Positions 50,026-59,485 of a stretch of 64,000 bases of DNA are shown one piece after another. The notes beneath the pieces are model-generated. The model saw only the letters and a program-made list of their open reading frames with translations. It had not been told where the DNA came from and made no database searches. Every line of letters begins with the position of its first letter. Position 1 is the first letter of the stretch. Both the position numbers and the translations under genes were made by a program. This DNA comes from Microvirga subterranea (lineage in GTDB: Bacteria; Pseudomonadota; Alphaproteobacteria; Rhizobiales; Beijerinckiaceae). Location: NCBI RefSeq assembly GCF_003350535.1, contig NZ_QQBB01000004.1:62001-126000 (forward strand). The letters are read 5' to 3'.

Positions 50026-50338
50026 CCCTTGGAGCCTGATGCTCCCGATACTTCATATGGTGACGGCAGCATCCGTGCAAAAGGGATTGCCTGGCGAAGC
50101 GTCCATCCAAGGTAAAAAATTCGAGAGATCCCGACATCGTTCCTGACCCGTGGTGGATTCGCCGCCGGATGCCCCCTGAATCTCTCCTGTTAGGTAAGGT
50201 CTCATATTGTTCGCGGGATGTTCCCCTACCGGAACAACGGGGCTCTACTGCCGGTCCTGCATGAAGAAACTTGTCTGGCGCGGATTCAGCCATCCCCGTT
50301 ATCCACAGGAGTGCGCCTCGACATGCCGCCAAGCTCAT
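50026..50338. other. intergenic region, no gene seen
   Basis: The gap between the divergent Tim44-like and dinB genes is about 350 bases. Apart from the SOS box at its right end I see no hairpin with T-run, no reading frame with coding bias and no exact EcfG site. It must contain the promoter of the Tim44-like gene. Confidence 0.5.
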
Positions 50339-50353
50339 GTTCTTGTTTTGTTC
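50339..50353 (+). promoter_or_regulatory. LexA (SOS) box of dinB
   Basis: GTTC-TTGTTTT-GTTC is an exact match to the alphaproteobacterial LexA operator, 25 bases before the dinB start. It predicts DNA-damage induction. Confidence 0.85.
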
Positions 50354-50377
50354 AAGTAACGGGAAGGTGGTCGAGCG

Positions 50378-51628
50378 ATGCGCAAGCCGGATGGTCTGGA
50401 ACGGCTCTATGTCGATTTCGACTCGTTCTTTGCCAGCGCGGAGCAGCATCTCCAGCCCCGGCTCCGGGGCAGGCCGGTGGGCGTCATCCCGATCGATTCG
50501 GAGCATACGGGCCTGATCGCCGTCAGCCGGGAAGCCAAGGCCCTCGGAATCAAGCGCGGCGCCTTCGTGCGCGACGTGCGGCGGCTGTGCCCGGATCTCG
50601 TGCTGGTGACGGCCCGGCACGAGCGCTACGTGGACCTGCATCGGAACATCATAGCGGCCATCGGGACGGTGCTCCCGGTCAAGGCCGTCTGCTCCATCGA
50701 CGAGATGGTCTGCGCGCTGACCCCGTCCGAGCAGCGTAACGCCCTGGCGCTCGGTCGTCGGGTCAAAGCGGTCATCGCCGCCGAGATCGGCCCTTCCCTC
50801 ACCTGTTCCGTGGGTCTGGGGCCGAACGAGCTCCTGGCCAAGATCGCCGCCGAGATGGAGAAGCCCGACGGCCTCGTGGCCCTCCACCCGAAGGATCTGC
50901 CGGGCCGTCTCCTCTCCCTTCCCTTGGCCGACATTCCCGGGATCGCCAAGGGCAACGCCGCGCGGCTCACCCGGGCGGGCGTCGGCGACATGGCGGCCCT
51001 CTGGCGGCTCCAGCCCAAGGAGATGCGCCGCCTGTGGGGTAGCGTCGAGGGAGAGCGTCTCTGGATGGGTCTTCACGGCTATGCGGTCGAGCGACCGGAG
51101 ACCCAGCGCCGGATGTTCGGCCATGGACGGGTCCTCCCGTCGGACTGGCGCCATCTCGGCGGCGCCTATGCCTGCGCCCGGGTTCTCCTGGCGAAGGCCG
51201 CCAACCGCATGCGGCGCGCCGGGTTCGCCGCGCGGGCGTTGGCCCTGTGGCTGACGGATCGGAAAAGCGCGGGCTGGTACGCGGAGGAACGCCTTCAGCC
51301 GACCTGGGACGACCCCTCCCTGCTCGCCAGCCTGGCCCGCCTCTTCGATCATGCGGAGCGCGAATTGCCGCCGCGAACGACCCACCGGAGCGTCCATGTC
51401 ACGCTGCATGACCTCGTCAGGCTGAAGGACATCGAAGAGGATCTGTTCGGGCATACGGCCGAGGCGCAACTCAAGCGCCGGCTCGAATATCTCTCGCTTC
51501 TGGCGGATCGGATGAATGCCGGATACCGACGCACGCTCCTGCATTGGGGGCCCTGGACCACCATCCCGGGCGGCTACGCGGGCGCGAAGATCGCCTTCAA
51601 CAGGATTCCCGACGCGGAGGACTTCTGA
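50378..51628 (+). CDS. dinB: Y-family DNA polymerase (DinB/Pol IV)
   Basis: A 416-residue translesion polymerase. Catalytic acids are in YVDFDSFFASAEQ (D13) and SIDE (D108, E109). The helix-hairpin-helix region (LADIPGIAKGNAARLTRAGV) and the little-finger domain follow. It differs from E. coli DinB in the steric-gate and finger region (GLIAVSREAKALGIKRG). A perfect SOS box precedes it; AAGGTGG lies about 10 bases before the ATG. It stands alone, without imuA or dnaE2 partners. Confidence 0.94.
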   Translation: MRKPDGLERLYVDFDSFFASAEQHLQPRLRGRPVGVIPIDSEHTGLIAVSREAKALGIKRGAFVRDVRRLCPDLVLVTARHERYVDLHRNIIAAIGTVLPVKAVCSIDEMVCALTPSEQRNALALGRRVKAVIAAEIGPSLTCSVGLGPNELLAKIAAEMEKPDGLVALHPKDLPGRLLSLPLADIPGIAKGNAARLTRAGVGDMAALWRLQPKEMRRLWGSVEGERLWMGLHGYAVERPETQRRMFGHGRVLPSDWRHLGGAYACARVLLAKAANRMRRAGFAARALALWLTDRKSAGWYAEERLQPTWDDPSLLASLARLFDHAERELPPRTTHRSVHVTLHDLVRLKDIEEDLFGHTAEAQLKRRLEYLSLLADRMNAGYRRTLLHWGPWTTIPGGYAGAKIAFNRIPDAEDF

Positions 51629-51660
51629 GGTCCCTCCGCGTCGGGGATAGTCGGTGGATG

Positions 51661-52551
51661 TCAGGCCGCCACGGCCTTCCGGGGCTGGACCTCGGCCTCG
51701 TAGTCTTCCATAAGAGTCCTGGTCATGTTGCCCGGCTTGTAGATATGAGGACCAACCTCCGACACCGGCGTCACCTCGGCGGCGGTGCCGGTGATGAAGC
51801 ACTCGTTGAAGCTAGGCAGCTCCTCCGGCATGATCCGCCGCTCCTGCACCTCGAAGCCGCGGCGCTTGGCGAGATCGATCACGGTGCGGCGGGTGATGCC
51901 GTCGAGGAAGCAATCGGCGATCGGCGTGTGAACGGCGCCGTCCCGGATGAAGAAGATGTTGGCGCCGGTGCACTCCGCCACGCGGCCCTGCCAGTCGAGC
52001 ATGAGGGCGTCGGCATAGCCGCGCCGCTCGGCCCGGTGCTTCGAGATGGTGCAGATCATGTAGAGGCCTGCGGCCTTGGCGGCCGAGGGCGCCGTCGCCG
52101 GATCGGGACGGCGGTATTCGGCCATGTCGATCCGGATGCCCTTCATCTTCTCGGCCGGGTCGAAGTAGCTCGGCCAGTCCCAGCTCGCGATGGCGAGATG
52201 GATCTGGTTGGCCTGAGCGGCCACGCCCATCATGTCCGATCCGCGCCAGGCGACCGGGCGCAGATAGGCATTGGTCTGGCCGTTCCGCTCGATCACGAGC
52301 CGCTTGGCCGCGTCGATCTCGGCCACCGAATAAGGGATTTCGAAGTCGAGGATCTCGGCCGATTTCCTCAGGCGCTCCGAATGCTCGGTGGACTTGAAGA
52401 TCTCGCCGCCGTAAGCCCGCTCGCCCTCGAACACGCTGGACGCATAATGCAGGCCGTGGGAGAGAACATGGAGCTTGGCGTCCTTCCAGGGTACAAGCTG
52501 TCCGTCGTACCAGATCCATCCATCACGTTGATCGAAGGGGGTCGCGGACAT
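51661..52551 (-). CDS. ilvE: branched-chain amino-acid aminotransferase
   Basis: A 296-residue fold-type IV PLP enzyme for the last step of Leu, Ile and Val synthesis. Typical segments are LHVLSHGLHYASSVFEGERAYGG, AYLRPVAWRGSDMMGV, RGYADALMLDWQGRVAECTGANIFFI and FLDGITRRTVIDLAKRRG. ATG 52551 follows GAGGAG; the frame extends upstream 27 codons without conservation. It is divergent from the petP-type MarR gene with 151 bases between them. Confidence 0.95.
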   Translation of the reverse strand: MSATPFDQRDGWIWYDGQLVPWKDAKLHVLSHGLHYASSVFEGERAYGGEIFKSTEHSERLRKSAEILDFEIPYSVAEIDAAKRLVIERNGQTNAYLRPVAWRGSDMMGVAAQANQIHLAIASWDWPSYFDPAEKMKGIRIDMAEYRRPDPATAPSAAKAAGLYMICTISKHRAERRGYADALMLDWQGRVAECTGANIFFIRDGAVHTPIADCFLDGITRRTVIDLAKRRGFEVQERRIMPEELPSFNECFITGTAAEVTPVSEVGPHIYKPGNMTRTLMEDYEAEVQPRKAVAA

Positions 52552-52702
52552 CGTTCTTCTCCTCAAGGGCAGCCATGGCGAACATCGGGGCTGCGTAATT
52601 TCCGATGCGCTTCCGATGCGTTTGAGGTTCATTCATTTCGCGGAAGCGCCTTGACGAGTAACAATCGTCCTGAGATATGTCAACAAGGCTGACTTAAAAT
52701 GG

Positions 52703-53230
52703 ATGAGCACGGTGCCTGACGCAATCCCGGCTATGAGACCTCCGCAGCTCGGCAGCGACATCCTGCCCGAGACTCCGGCCTACGACCTGATCGAGCTCCT
52801 CTTCTTCGCCTACCGGGACTTCGTCAGCGACCCGGACAGGATTCTCGACGAGTACGGGTTCGGCCGGGCGCACCACCGGGTGCTGCACTTCGTCGACCGC
52901 CAGCCCGGCCTGACGATCGCGGAGCTCCTCGACATCCTGCGGATCACCAAGCAGAGCCTGAACCGGGTCCTGAAGGAGCTGATCGAGAAGGACTTCATCG
53001 AGAGCCGCACCGGCACCTCGGATCGCCGCCAGCGGCTGCTGTTCGCGACCGAGCAGGGCCACGATCTGGCCGTGAAGCTCGCCAATCTGCAGACCCGCCG
53101 GATCATGCGGGCGCTGGCGGACCTCGATCTGGCCTCGAAGGACCATGTCAGCCGCTATCTGCTGCGCCTGATCGACCCGGACGACCGTGCCCACGTGGAG
53201 CGGCTCGTTTTCGGGGCGAAGAAAAGCTGA
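52703..53230 (+). CDS. petP: MarR-family regulator, PetP-like
   Basis: A 175-residue MarR-type winged-helix regulator: LGFGRAHHRVLHFV-like entry, then QPGLTIAELLDILRITKQSLNRVLKELIEKDFIESRTGTSDRRQRLLFATEQG, which holds the recognition helix and the wing. It is followed after 36 bases by an OmpR-type regulator, the same order as petP-petR of Rhodobacter capsulatus, where they affect cytochrome bc1 and photosynthetic growth. The orthology is inferred from order and family only. Confidence 0.88.
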   Translation: MSTVPDAIPAMRPPQLGSDILPETPAYDLIELLFFAYRDFVSDPDRILDEYGFGRAHHRVLHFVDRQPGLTIAELLDILRITKQSLNRVLKELIEKDFIESRTGTSDRRQRLLFATEQGHDLAVKLANLQTRRIMRALADLDLASKDHVSRYLLRLIDPDDRAHVERLVFGAKKS

Positions 53231-53266
53231 TAAGGCGGGATCGGCGACCTCAGAACCTCGGACCCG

Positions 53267-53992
53267 ATGGAACCCACACGCGTCGACATTCCCGATCATG
53301 CGCCCCACGTCCTCGTGGTTGACGACGACCGCCGGCTGCGCGACCTGCTGGCGCGGTTCCTGACCGGGTCGGGCTACCGGGTCACCACGGCCGCCAGCGC
53401 CGCCGAAGCACGCGCGAAGACCGAGAACCTGGTCTTCGACGCCCTGGTTCTCGACGTGATGATGCCCGGCGAAAGCGGCTTCGACTATGCCCGCAGCATC
53501 CGCGAGACCTCCCAGGTTCCGATCCTGATGCTGACCGCCCGCGCGGACGCGGCCGACCGGGTCACGGGCCTCGAGATCGGCGCGGACGACTACCTGTCGA
53601 AGCCCTTCGAGCCCCGCGAACTGCTGCTGCGCCTCGGCAACATCCTGAAGCGGAACGCCGCACCGGCCGGCAACGGCGATGCGAGCGGCGACCTGCCGGA
53701 GGTGATCCGCTTCGGCCCCTTCTCCTTCCGCTTCGACCGGGGCGAGCTGCGGCGCGACGACGACCTCATCCGCATCACCGAGCGGGAGCGGGAGATCCTG
53801 ACCATCCTGGGCGCCCGGGCCGGCGACCACGTGGCCCGCGAGGAGCTGGCCGGGATCGGAGCCGCCGCCAACGAGCGCACCGTCGACGTGCAGATCAACC
53901 GCCTGCGCCGCAAGATCGAAACGGACCCGGCCAATCCCCTCTTCCTCCAGACCGTGCGCGGCATCGGCTACCGCCTCGTCATCGATCGATGA
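53267..53992 (+). CDS. petR: OmpR-family response regulator, PetR-like
   Basis: A 241-residue two-component regulator. Receiver: acidic pocket LVVDDD (residues 17-21), phospho-acceptor D63 in [13 protein letters not shown] in MLTARAD and K in LSKPFEP. The C-terminal OmpR winged helix ends [35 protein letters not shown]. Its last four bases overlap the kinase start (ATGA), so they form a coupled system. Confidence 0.94.
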   Translation: MEPTRVDIPDHAPHVLVVDDDRRLRDLLARFLTGSGYRVTTAASAAEARAKTENLVFDALVLDVMMPGESGFDYARSIRETSQVPILMLTARADAADRVTGLEIGADDYLSKPFEPRELLLRLGNILKRNAAPAGNGDASGDLPEVIRFGPFSFRFDRGELRRDDDLIRITEREREILTILGARAGDHVAREELAGIGAAANERTVDVQINRLRRKIETDPANPLFLQTVRGIGYRLVIDR

Positions 53993-55347
53993 AGCTCAGC
54001 GCGGCCCTGAAGCGTTCTCCCGTCGACTGGGCCGCGCGTTGGCTCAGCCGATACCTGCCGAAGGGGCTCTATGCCCGTTCGCTGATCATCATCATCGCGC
54101 CGGTGGTGCTGCTCCAGTCCATCGTGGCCTATGCCTTCATGGAGCGGCACTGGCAGCTCGTCACCCGCCGCCTCTCCTCGGCCGTCACGGCCGACATCGC
54201 GGCGCTCATCGACATCTACGAGAGCTATCCGCAGGACAAGGAAGCATCGACCCTCGTGCGCATCGCGTCGGAGCGCCTCCAGCTCGACGTGGACATCCTC
54301 CACGACGCGGACCTGCCGCCGCCGGGACCAAAGCCTTTCTTCTCCATTCTCGACGAGACGCTGGCCGAGGAATTGCGCCGCCAGATCGACCGGCCGTACT
54401 GGTTCGACACGGTCGGGCGCTCGAACTACGTGGAGATCCGCGTCAAGCTCGACCAAGGCAGCGTCATGCGTGTCCTGGCCCGCCGCAGCCAAGCCTATGC
54501 GTCGAACTCCCACATCTTCCTGGTCTGGATGGGCGGCTCGTCCTTCGTACTGCTCGGCATCGCCATCCTGTTCCTGCGCAACCAGATCCGGCCGATCCTG
54601 CGCCTGTCGGAGGCGGCGGAGGCGCTCGGCAAGGGCCGGGAGATCGAGTTCCGTCCGCGCGGTGCGCGCGAGGTCCGGCAGGCGGGCCACGCCTTCCTGG
54701 AGATGAAGCGCCGCATCGAGCGCAGCATGGAGCAGCGCACCACCATGCTGAACGGCGTGAGCCACGACCTGCGCACGATCCTCACCCGCTTCAAGCTCTC
54801 GCTGGTCTTCCTCGACCAGACGCCGGAGGTCGAGGACCTCAAGCGCGACGTGGACGAGATGAGCCGCATGCTCGAAGGCTACCTCGCCTTCGCCCGCGGC
54901 GATGCGGGCGAGCAGGCGGTCGAGACCGACCTGCGCCTGCTGCTGCAGGAACTGCAATCGGATGCGGAAAGGCAGGGCTACGGGCTGGCCCTCGACATCA
55001 TCGGCGACCCGATCGTCACCGTTCGCCCCGACGCGTTCCGCCGACTGCTGTTCAACCTCGTGGCCAACGCGGCGCGGCACGGGGACCGGGTCGAGATCTC
55101 CGCCAACCACGAGACGCGCTGGCTGGTGCTGCATGTGGACGACGACGGGCCGGGCATCGCGCCGGAGATGCGCGAGGAGGTGTTCAAGCCCTTCGTGCGC
55201 CTCGACGAGGCCCGCAATCAGGACGAAGGCGGCTCGGGCCTCGGGCTTGCGATCGCCCGCGACATCGCCCGCTCCCACGGCGGCGACATCACGCTGAGCG
55301 AGAGCCCGCTCGGCGGCCTGCGCGCGACGGTGCGGCTGCCGGCCTGA
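53989..55347 (+). CDS. EnvZ-like sensor histidine kinase
   Basis: A 452-residue membrane kinase. Two transmembrane helices (residues about 31-50 and 176-197) enclose a periplasmic sensor, then HAMP ([18 protein letters not shown]), HisKA with H259 in [14 protein letters not shown], and an ATPase domain with N-box [13 protein letters not shown] and G-boxes DDDGPGIA and [13 protein letters not shown]. It is the cognate kinase of the preceding OmpR-type regulator. The signal sensed is unknown. The convergent csaA gene stops at the very next base. Confidence 0.94.
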   Translation: MKLSAALKRSPVDWAARWLSRYLPKGLYARSLIIIIAPVVLLQSIVAYAFMERHWQLVTRRLSSAVTADIAALIDIYESYPQDKEASTLVRIASERLQLDVDILHDADLPPPGPKPFFSILDETLAEELRRQIDRPYWFDTVGRSNYVEIRVKLDQGSVMRVLARRSQAYASNSHIFLVWMGGSSFVLLGIAILFLRNQIRPILRLSEAAEALGKGREIEFRPRGAREVRQAGHAFLEMKRRIERSMEQRTTMLNGVSHDLRTILTRFKLSLVFLDQTPEVEDLKRDVDEMSRMLEGYLAFARGDAGEQAVETDLRLLLQELQSDAERQGYGLALDIIGDPIVTVRPDAFRRLLFNLVANAARHGDRVEISANHETRWLVLHVDDDGPGIAPEMREEVFKPFVRLDEARNQDEGGSGLGLAIARDIARSHGGDITLSESPLGGLRATVRLPA

Positions 55348-55707
55348 TTAGTAGAGGCGACCGCCAAGTGGCACGTCACGGTCCGGGCGGATGAGCATGA
55401 CCTCGCCCTTGTCGTCCGGCACCCCGAGGGTGAGGACCTCCGACATGAAGGGGCCGATCTGGCGAGGCGGGAAGTTCACGACCGCCAGGACCTGCTGGCC
55501 CACGAGATCGTCCAGCGTGTGATTGACGGTGATCTGGGCCGACGACCGCTTGATCCCGATCTCCAGCCCGAAATCGATCGTCAGCTTGAAAGCGGGCTTG
55601 CGCGCCTGCGGAAAAGGTTCAGCCGCAACGATCCGGCCGACCCGGATATCCACCTTCAGGAAATCGCCGAACGCGATCTGCTCCGCCGTCGAACTCGTCT
55701 GATCCAT
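55348..55707 (-). CDS. csaA: tRNA-binding/chaperone protein CsaA
   Basis: A 119-residue single OB-fold protein of the CsaA type: FLKVDIRVGRIVAAEPFPQARKPAFKLTIDFG, SSAQITVNHTLDDLVGQQVLAVVNFPPRQIGPFMSEVLTLG and a dimerising end VPLGGRLY. CsaA binds tRNA and has reported chaperone activity linked to protein export. The length is standard. Confidence 0.94.
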   Translation of the reverse strand: MDQTSSTAEQIAFGDFLKVDIRVGRIVAAEPFPQARKPAFKLTIDFGLEIGIKRSSAQITVNHTLDDLVGQQVLAVVNFPPRQIGPFMSEVLTLGVPDDKGEVMLIRPDRDVPLGGRLY

Positions 55708-55728
55708 CGTGCCCCCTCGATTATCGTG

Positions 55729-56433
55729 TCAGATCGCCGCCGCGGGATTCTCCGCCTCGCCTTCTTCCTGCGGCCGCCGACGCTCCCGGCGGGACGGCCG
55801 GCGGCCTTCGAGCAGCGCACGCCCGATGGCCCGGAACGGCGCCGTGAAGCGGCGCACATCCTCGGCCTGTTCGAGGATCCGCTCGCCGCGACGCAGCTCC
55901 CGGTCGAGGCGCGCCATGGTGCGGGCGAGCGTCGGGTCGTCGTCGTCGAACCATGTCCGCATGGTGTTGGCCCAGACCAGAACCGCGCCCTGGAGCTTCA
56001 GGGCTCCGAGCGGGCCTTCCGTCGAGATGCCGGCCGCCGCCAGCATGAAGCGCTGCGAGTTGAGCGCGACCTGGTTGAGCGCTGCGAGCGAGGCCGGATC
56101 GTAACGCAGGTCCTGCGAGATCCGGCGCAGCGCCTCCCTGTAGGGTGCAAGCGCATCGAAGCGGCGCATGAACACGTCGAAGATGCGTTCGCGTGCCGGC
56201 TCGCCCGCGAGGTCGTCCGTCGTGCCTTCGAGGACCTGCTTGTCGATCTTGCGGGAGAGCGCACCGAGCACCGCGCCCTTGGACGGGAAGAGGTCGCGGA
56301 ACTCGGCGAGCGACACATTCGCCGCCTTGGCGATGTCCTTGATCTCGATGCTGTTCCACGAGCGCCGGGATGCGAGATCCATGAGAGCATCGACGATCGC
56401 TTGGCGTTTGTCGGTTGAAGCTTCCGCCGGCAT
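55729..56433 (-). CDS. TetR-family transcriptional regulator
   Basis: A 234-residue regulator with an N-terminal TetR helix-turn-helix (RQAIVDALMDLASRRSWNSIEIKDIAKAANVSLAEFRDLFPSKGAVLGALSRKID). The helical C-terminal domain (IFDVFMRRFDALAPYREALRRISQDLRYDPAS) resembles the COQ9-like TetR group of alphaproteobacteria. The tail is rich in Arg and Glu. The inducer is unknown. It sits 22 bases after csaA's start side and 66 bases from proC. Confidence 0.88.
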   Translation of the reverse strand: MPAEASTDKRQAIVDALMDLASRRSWNSIEIKDIAKAANVSLAEFRDLFPSKGAVLGALSRKIDKQVLEGTTDDLAGEPARERIFDVFMRRFDALAPYREALRRISQDLRYDPASLAALNQVALNSQRFMLAAAGISTEGPLGALKLQGAVLVWANTMRTWFDDDDPTLARTMARLDRELRRGERILEQAEDVRRFTAPFRAIGRALLEGRRPSRRERRRPQEEGEAENPAAAI

Positions 56434-56498
56434 GGCATTCTCCTGACTGTGGCTCAGCAGCCTTATTTAGGAACGCATCGCTCCAGGAACACCGTCCT

Positions 56499-57326
56499 TC
56501 AGCCGGACAGTTCCCCGGCACGCCGCTTTGCCGCAGCGACCGCCTCGCGCATCAGCGCCTTCAAGCCTCGCTCCTCCGCCATCAGAACCTCGAGCGCCGC
56601 CGCCGTCGTGCCCCCGGGCGACGTGACGTTCTGCCGGAGCGTTGCGGGCGGAAGGTCGCTCTGGAACAGGAGTTCGCCTGCCCCGGTCACGGTCGCGCGC
56701 GCAAGGCGCTCGGCGAGTTCGGGCGGGAGGCCCGCCGCGGCGCCGGCCTCGGCCAGGCACTCGACCAGATGGAACACGTAGGCCGGACCCGAGCCCGACA
56801 GGGCGGTCACGGCGTCGATCAGGTCCTCGCTGTCGAGCCATTCGACGATGCCGTTGCTGCGCAGGAGCGCATCCGCCATCCGACGCTGCGCGTCGGTCAC
56901 CTCGGGACTGGCGGCTGCGCCCGTCGCGCCCCGCCCGATGCTGGCCGGAAGGTTCGGCATGGCGCGAACGATGGCGGTCGCGCCCGGAAGGCGGCTGCGC
57001 AGGTCGCCCATGGTCTTGCCGGCGAGAATGGACACGATGAGCGTCTGCGGCCCGACGAGCCCATTCAAGCTGGGGGCGGCCTGGTCGAGCATCTGCGGCT
57101 TGATCGCGAGCACCAGCACGTCGGGCGCGGACGGATGGGCGGGATTGAGCGCGATGCCGCGCTCTGCGCAGAAGCGCACCATCTGGTCGGACGGACGCGG
57201 ATCGATCACCGTCACGCCCTCGGGCTTCATGCCGACCGCAAGCCATCCTTCCAGCATGGAGCCACCCATCTTTCCGGCTCCGACGAGAACGAGGGATGAA
57301 GGAAGAGAACGGGCGTCGATGGACAT
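56499..57326 (-). CDS. proC: pyrroline-5-carboxylate reductase
   Basis: ProC makes the final NADPH-dependent reduction in proline synthesis. The 275-residue protein has the Rossmann start LVLVGAGKMGGSMLEGWL, the AIKPQMLD segment, RAMPNLPASIGRGATG, and the C-terminal dimer domain with ALSGSGPAYVFHLVECLAEAG and QNVTSPGGTTAAALEVL. Family length is normal. A palindromic repeat separates it from the YbjN gene, so the two may or may not be cotranscribed. Confidence 0.95.
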   Translation of the reverse strand: MSIDARSLPSSLVLVGAGKMGGSMLEGWLAVGMKPEGVTVIDPRPSDQMVRFCAERGIALNPAHPSAPDVLVLAIKPQMLDQAAPSLNGLVGPQTLIVSILAGKTMGDLRSRLPGATAIVRAMPNLPASIGRGATGAAASPEVTDAQRRMADALLRSNGIVEWLDSEDLIDAVTALSGSGPAYVFHLVECLAEAGAAAGLPPELAERLARATVTGAGELLFQSDLPPATLRQNVTSPGGTTAAALEVLMAEERGLKALMREAVAAAKRRAGELSG

Positions 57327-57367
57327 GGAGACCTGGACCGGGCTGATGAAGGAGGCCGCACTCTAGA

Positions 57368-57413
57368 GCATCGGGCTCAAAAGTGGAGACCACTTTTGAG
57401 GTCTTCCCGATGC
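57368..57413. repeat. RIME-like palindromic repeat
   Basis: GCATCGGG ... CCCGATGC outer arms with inner CTCAAAAGTGG / CCACTTTTGAG arms, in the proC-YbjN gap. Same family as the element after ecfG. Two copies in 64 kb indicate a dispersed genomic repeat. Confidence 0.85.
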
Positions 57414-57457
57414 GTTCTGAACGAAGCGGCCCGCTCCGGTCCTGTCGAGGCCGGTTT

Positions 57458-57958
57458 TTAGGCCTCGCCTTCGGTTTCGAACAGCACGCTGTCGAGCGCC
57501 TCGCGCGCCGACTTGCCGGCCCAGATCACGAACTGGAACGCCTGGAAGTAGCGCTCGCAGGCCTCGACCGCGACGCGCAGCATGGTCTCGCACTGACCGT
57601 GCGTCGGATCGGCGCCGCCCGCGAGCAGGAGCGCGTGGCGGAACATCACCACGTTCTCCGAGCTCCAGAGGTCGAAATGGCCGACCCAGAGCTGCTCGTT
57701 GATCCGGGAGATGAGCTGAAGGACTTCCTGCCGGCGCCGCTCGGGCACCTTGAGATCGAATGCGCAGGCCACATGCAGGGCTTCCACGTCCTCGATCCAC
57801 GTGAACGCGATATGATAGTCCGCCCATTGTCCGGAGACGGACACGGACATCTCGTCCGTCGCCGCGCGATCGAAGATCCATTGACGCAGAGACGCGAGCC
57901 GCTCGACGACATCGAGCGGATGTTCCATGCGATCAATTTCGAAGTGAAGTTGCGACAT
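57458..57958 (-). CDS. YbjN-domain protein
   Basis: A 166-residue protein of the YbjN type (type III secretion chaperone-like fold): LDVVERLASLRQWIFDRAATDEMSVSVSGQWADYHIAFTWIEDVEALHVACAFDLKVP, then LISRINEQLWVGHFDLWSSENVVMFRHALLL. E. coli YbjN affects motility and stress phenotypes; here the role is unknown. ATG 57958 is used because conservation starts there; no strong ribosome site is visible, and ATG 57928 is possible. Confidence 0.88.
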   Translation of the reverse strand: MSQLHFEIDRMEHPLDVVERLASLRQWIFDRAATDEMSVSVSGQWADYHIAFTWIEDVEALHVACAFDLKVPERRRQEVLQLISRINEQLWVGHFDLWSSENVVMFRHALLLAGGADPTHGQCETMLRVAVEACERYFQAFQFVIWAGKSAREALDSVLFETEGEA

Positions 57959-58200
57959 ATCGATCCAAAGGGCTTGGACGCTGAATACTGGAACATATTC
58001 AGGCAATAGCGTTACGTAGATTCAGGGATAAGCCAGATCGAACGCCGCTGAATACGTTGCATATTCAGCAGCCTTTCCGCCCCAACCACGAATCAGCTCA
58101 TGAATCGACAGTCTTAGATTTTGGCCTGAGCCACAATGCGTCCGGTTGACCTGTCCACAACAGGCCTCCGAGCCTGAGGGAGTAATGCGTGCGGGCTGCT

Positions 58201-58482
58201 TCAGGCGGAGGCCGCCGGGGTGGATGAGCCCCCCTGCTCCAGCTTCGCTTCGAGAGCCTTGATGCGGGCCTCCAGGCGCTCGTTCTCCTCGCGGGCGGCG
58301 ACGACCATGTCGCGCAGGACCTCGACCTCCTCGCGGGTGGCGATGTCCATCTCCTTCACGAGACGCTCGATCTGGGTCCGGACCACGGTCTCGACCTCGC
58401 GGCGGACCCCCTGGGCGGCGCCGGCCGCATCGGTGGCGAGGCGGGCGAGTTCGTCGAAGATCCGGTTGGAAGATTGAGTCAT
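58201..58482 (-). CDS. ubiK: ubiquinone biosynthesis accessory factor UbiK
   Basis: A 93-residue coiled-coil protein of the UbiK/BMFP (DUF526) family: IFDELARLATDAAGAAQGVRREVETVVRTQIERLVKEMDIATREEVEVLRDMVVAAREENERLEARIKALEAKL. UbiK helps the ubiquinone-synthesis complex and trimerises through this coiled coil. A longer frame to 58671 has no conserved content. It is divergent from lgt, with 136 bases between starts. Confidence 0.9.
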   Translation of the reverse strand: MTQSSNRIFDELARLATDAAGAAQGVRREVETVVRTQIERLVKEMDIATREEVEVLRDMVVAAREENERLEARIKALEAKLEQGGSSTPAASA

Positions 58483-58618
58483 GATGCAGTCCAAAGGTCC
58501 GTCAGGGAAGGCTCTCGCCCGGGCACCCACATGTGGTCGCATTCGGTCGAAACTGCAACAGGGTTGACGGGTCGCGCCCCGCGGGTCCAATGGCAATCGT
58601 TCCGAACAAGGCGTGTCG

Positions 58619-59485
58619 ATGGCTCTTCCTGCCCTTCCCTTCCCTCTCATCGATCCGGTCGCGATCAGCATCGGCCCCTTCGCGATCCGCTGGTATGCGC
58701 TCGCCTATGTGGCGGGGCTGCTGGGAGGCTGGTTCTACGCCAAGCGGCTCGCCGCCCGCGCCGACGCCTGGGCTCCCTCGCCGCAGCCGAAGCCTGTGGA
58801 CATCGACGACCTGATCGTCTGGGTTGCCCTCGGGGTCGTGCTCGGCGGCCGCCTCGGCTACGTCCTGTTCTACAATCTCGGCTCCTACCTGGCCCATCCG
58901 CTGGAGATATTCGCAGTCTGGCGCGGCGGCATGTCGTTCCACGGCGGCTTCACCGGGGCGGTGCTGGCCATCGTGCTGTTCTCCCGCTCGCGCGGCCTCA
59001 ATCCGCTGGCGATGCTCGACATGGCGGCCGTCGTGACGCCGATCGGGCTGTTCTTCGGGCGCATCGCCAACTTCATCAACGGCGAGCTCTGGGGCCGGCC
59101 GGCGCCGGACTTCCCCTATGCGGTCGTCTTCCCCCATGCCGGACCGGTGCCGCGGCATCCGAGCCAGCTCTACGAGGCCTTCGCGGAGGGCCTCGTGCTG
59201 TTCGTCATCATGGCCTTCGCGGCCCGTCGCTTCGGATTCCGCCGCCCCGGCCTCCTCGGCGGCATCTTCGTCCTCGGCTATGCGGTCGCCCGCATCATCT
59301 GCGAGTTCTTCCGCGAGCCGGACGAGCAGCTCGGCTTCCTGTTCGGCTCGTCGGTCCAGGCGCTCGGCGGCGGCATCACCATGGGCATGCTCCTGTCGCT
59401 GCCGATGGCGGTGGTCGGCGCCGTCTTCATCTGGATGGCGGCGCGGGGCTACACGCGCCCGGCGCCGCGGCCCGAGCCCGCGTGA
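58619..59485 (+). CDS. lgt: prolipoprotein diacylglyceryl transferase
   Basis: Lgt transfers diacylglycerol from phosphatidylglycerol to the lipobox cysteine of prolipoproteins in the inner membrane. The 288-residue protein has seven helices and the signature blocks GGRLGYVLFYN, GGMSFHGGF, GRIANFINGELWGRP and HPSQLYEA. AAGG lies nine bases before ATG 58619; GTG 58613 is the alternative start. Its stop overlaps the GTG of the next gene (GTGA). Confidence 0.95.
   Translation: MALPALPFPLIDPVAISIGPFAIRWYALAYVAGLLGGWFYAKRLAARADAWAPSPQPKPVDIDDLIVWVALGVVLGGRLGYVLFYNLGSYLAHPLEIFAVWRGGMSFHGGFTGAVLAIVLFSRSRGLNPLAMLDMAAVVTPIGLFFGRIANFINGELWGRPAPDFPYAVVFPHAGPVPRHPSQLYEAFAEGLVLFVIMAFAARRFGFRRPGLLGGIFVLGYAVARIICEFFREPDEQLGFLFGSSVQALGGGITMGMLLSLPMAVVGAVFIWMAARGYTRPAPRPEPA

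Noticed and set aside
57990..58014. EcfG promoter with GGAAC and CGTT
   Set aside because: The spacer is 15 bases rather than 16-17, the site overlaps the 5' end of the YbjN gene, and no + strand gene follows.
58474..59481. N-terminal extension of the MidA-like methyltransferase
   Set aside because: The frame is open through lgt, but the translation is arginine-rich and unconserved. The GTG overlapping the lgt stop is the sensible start.
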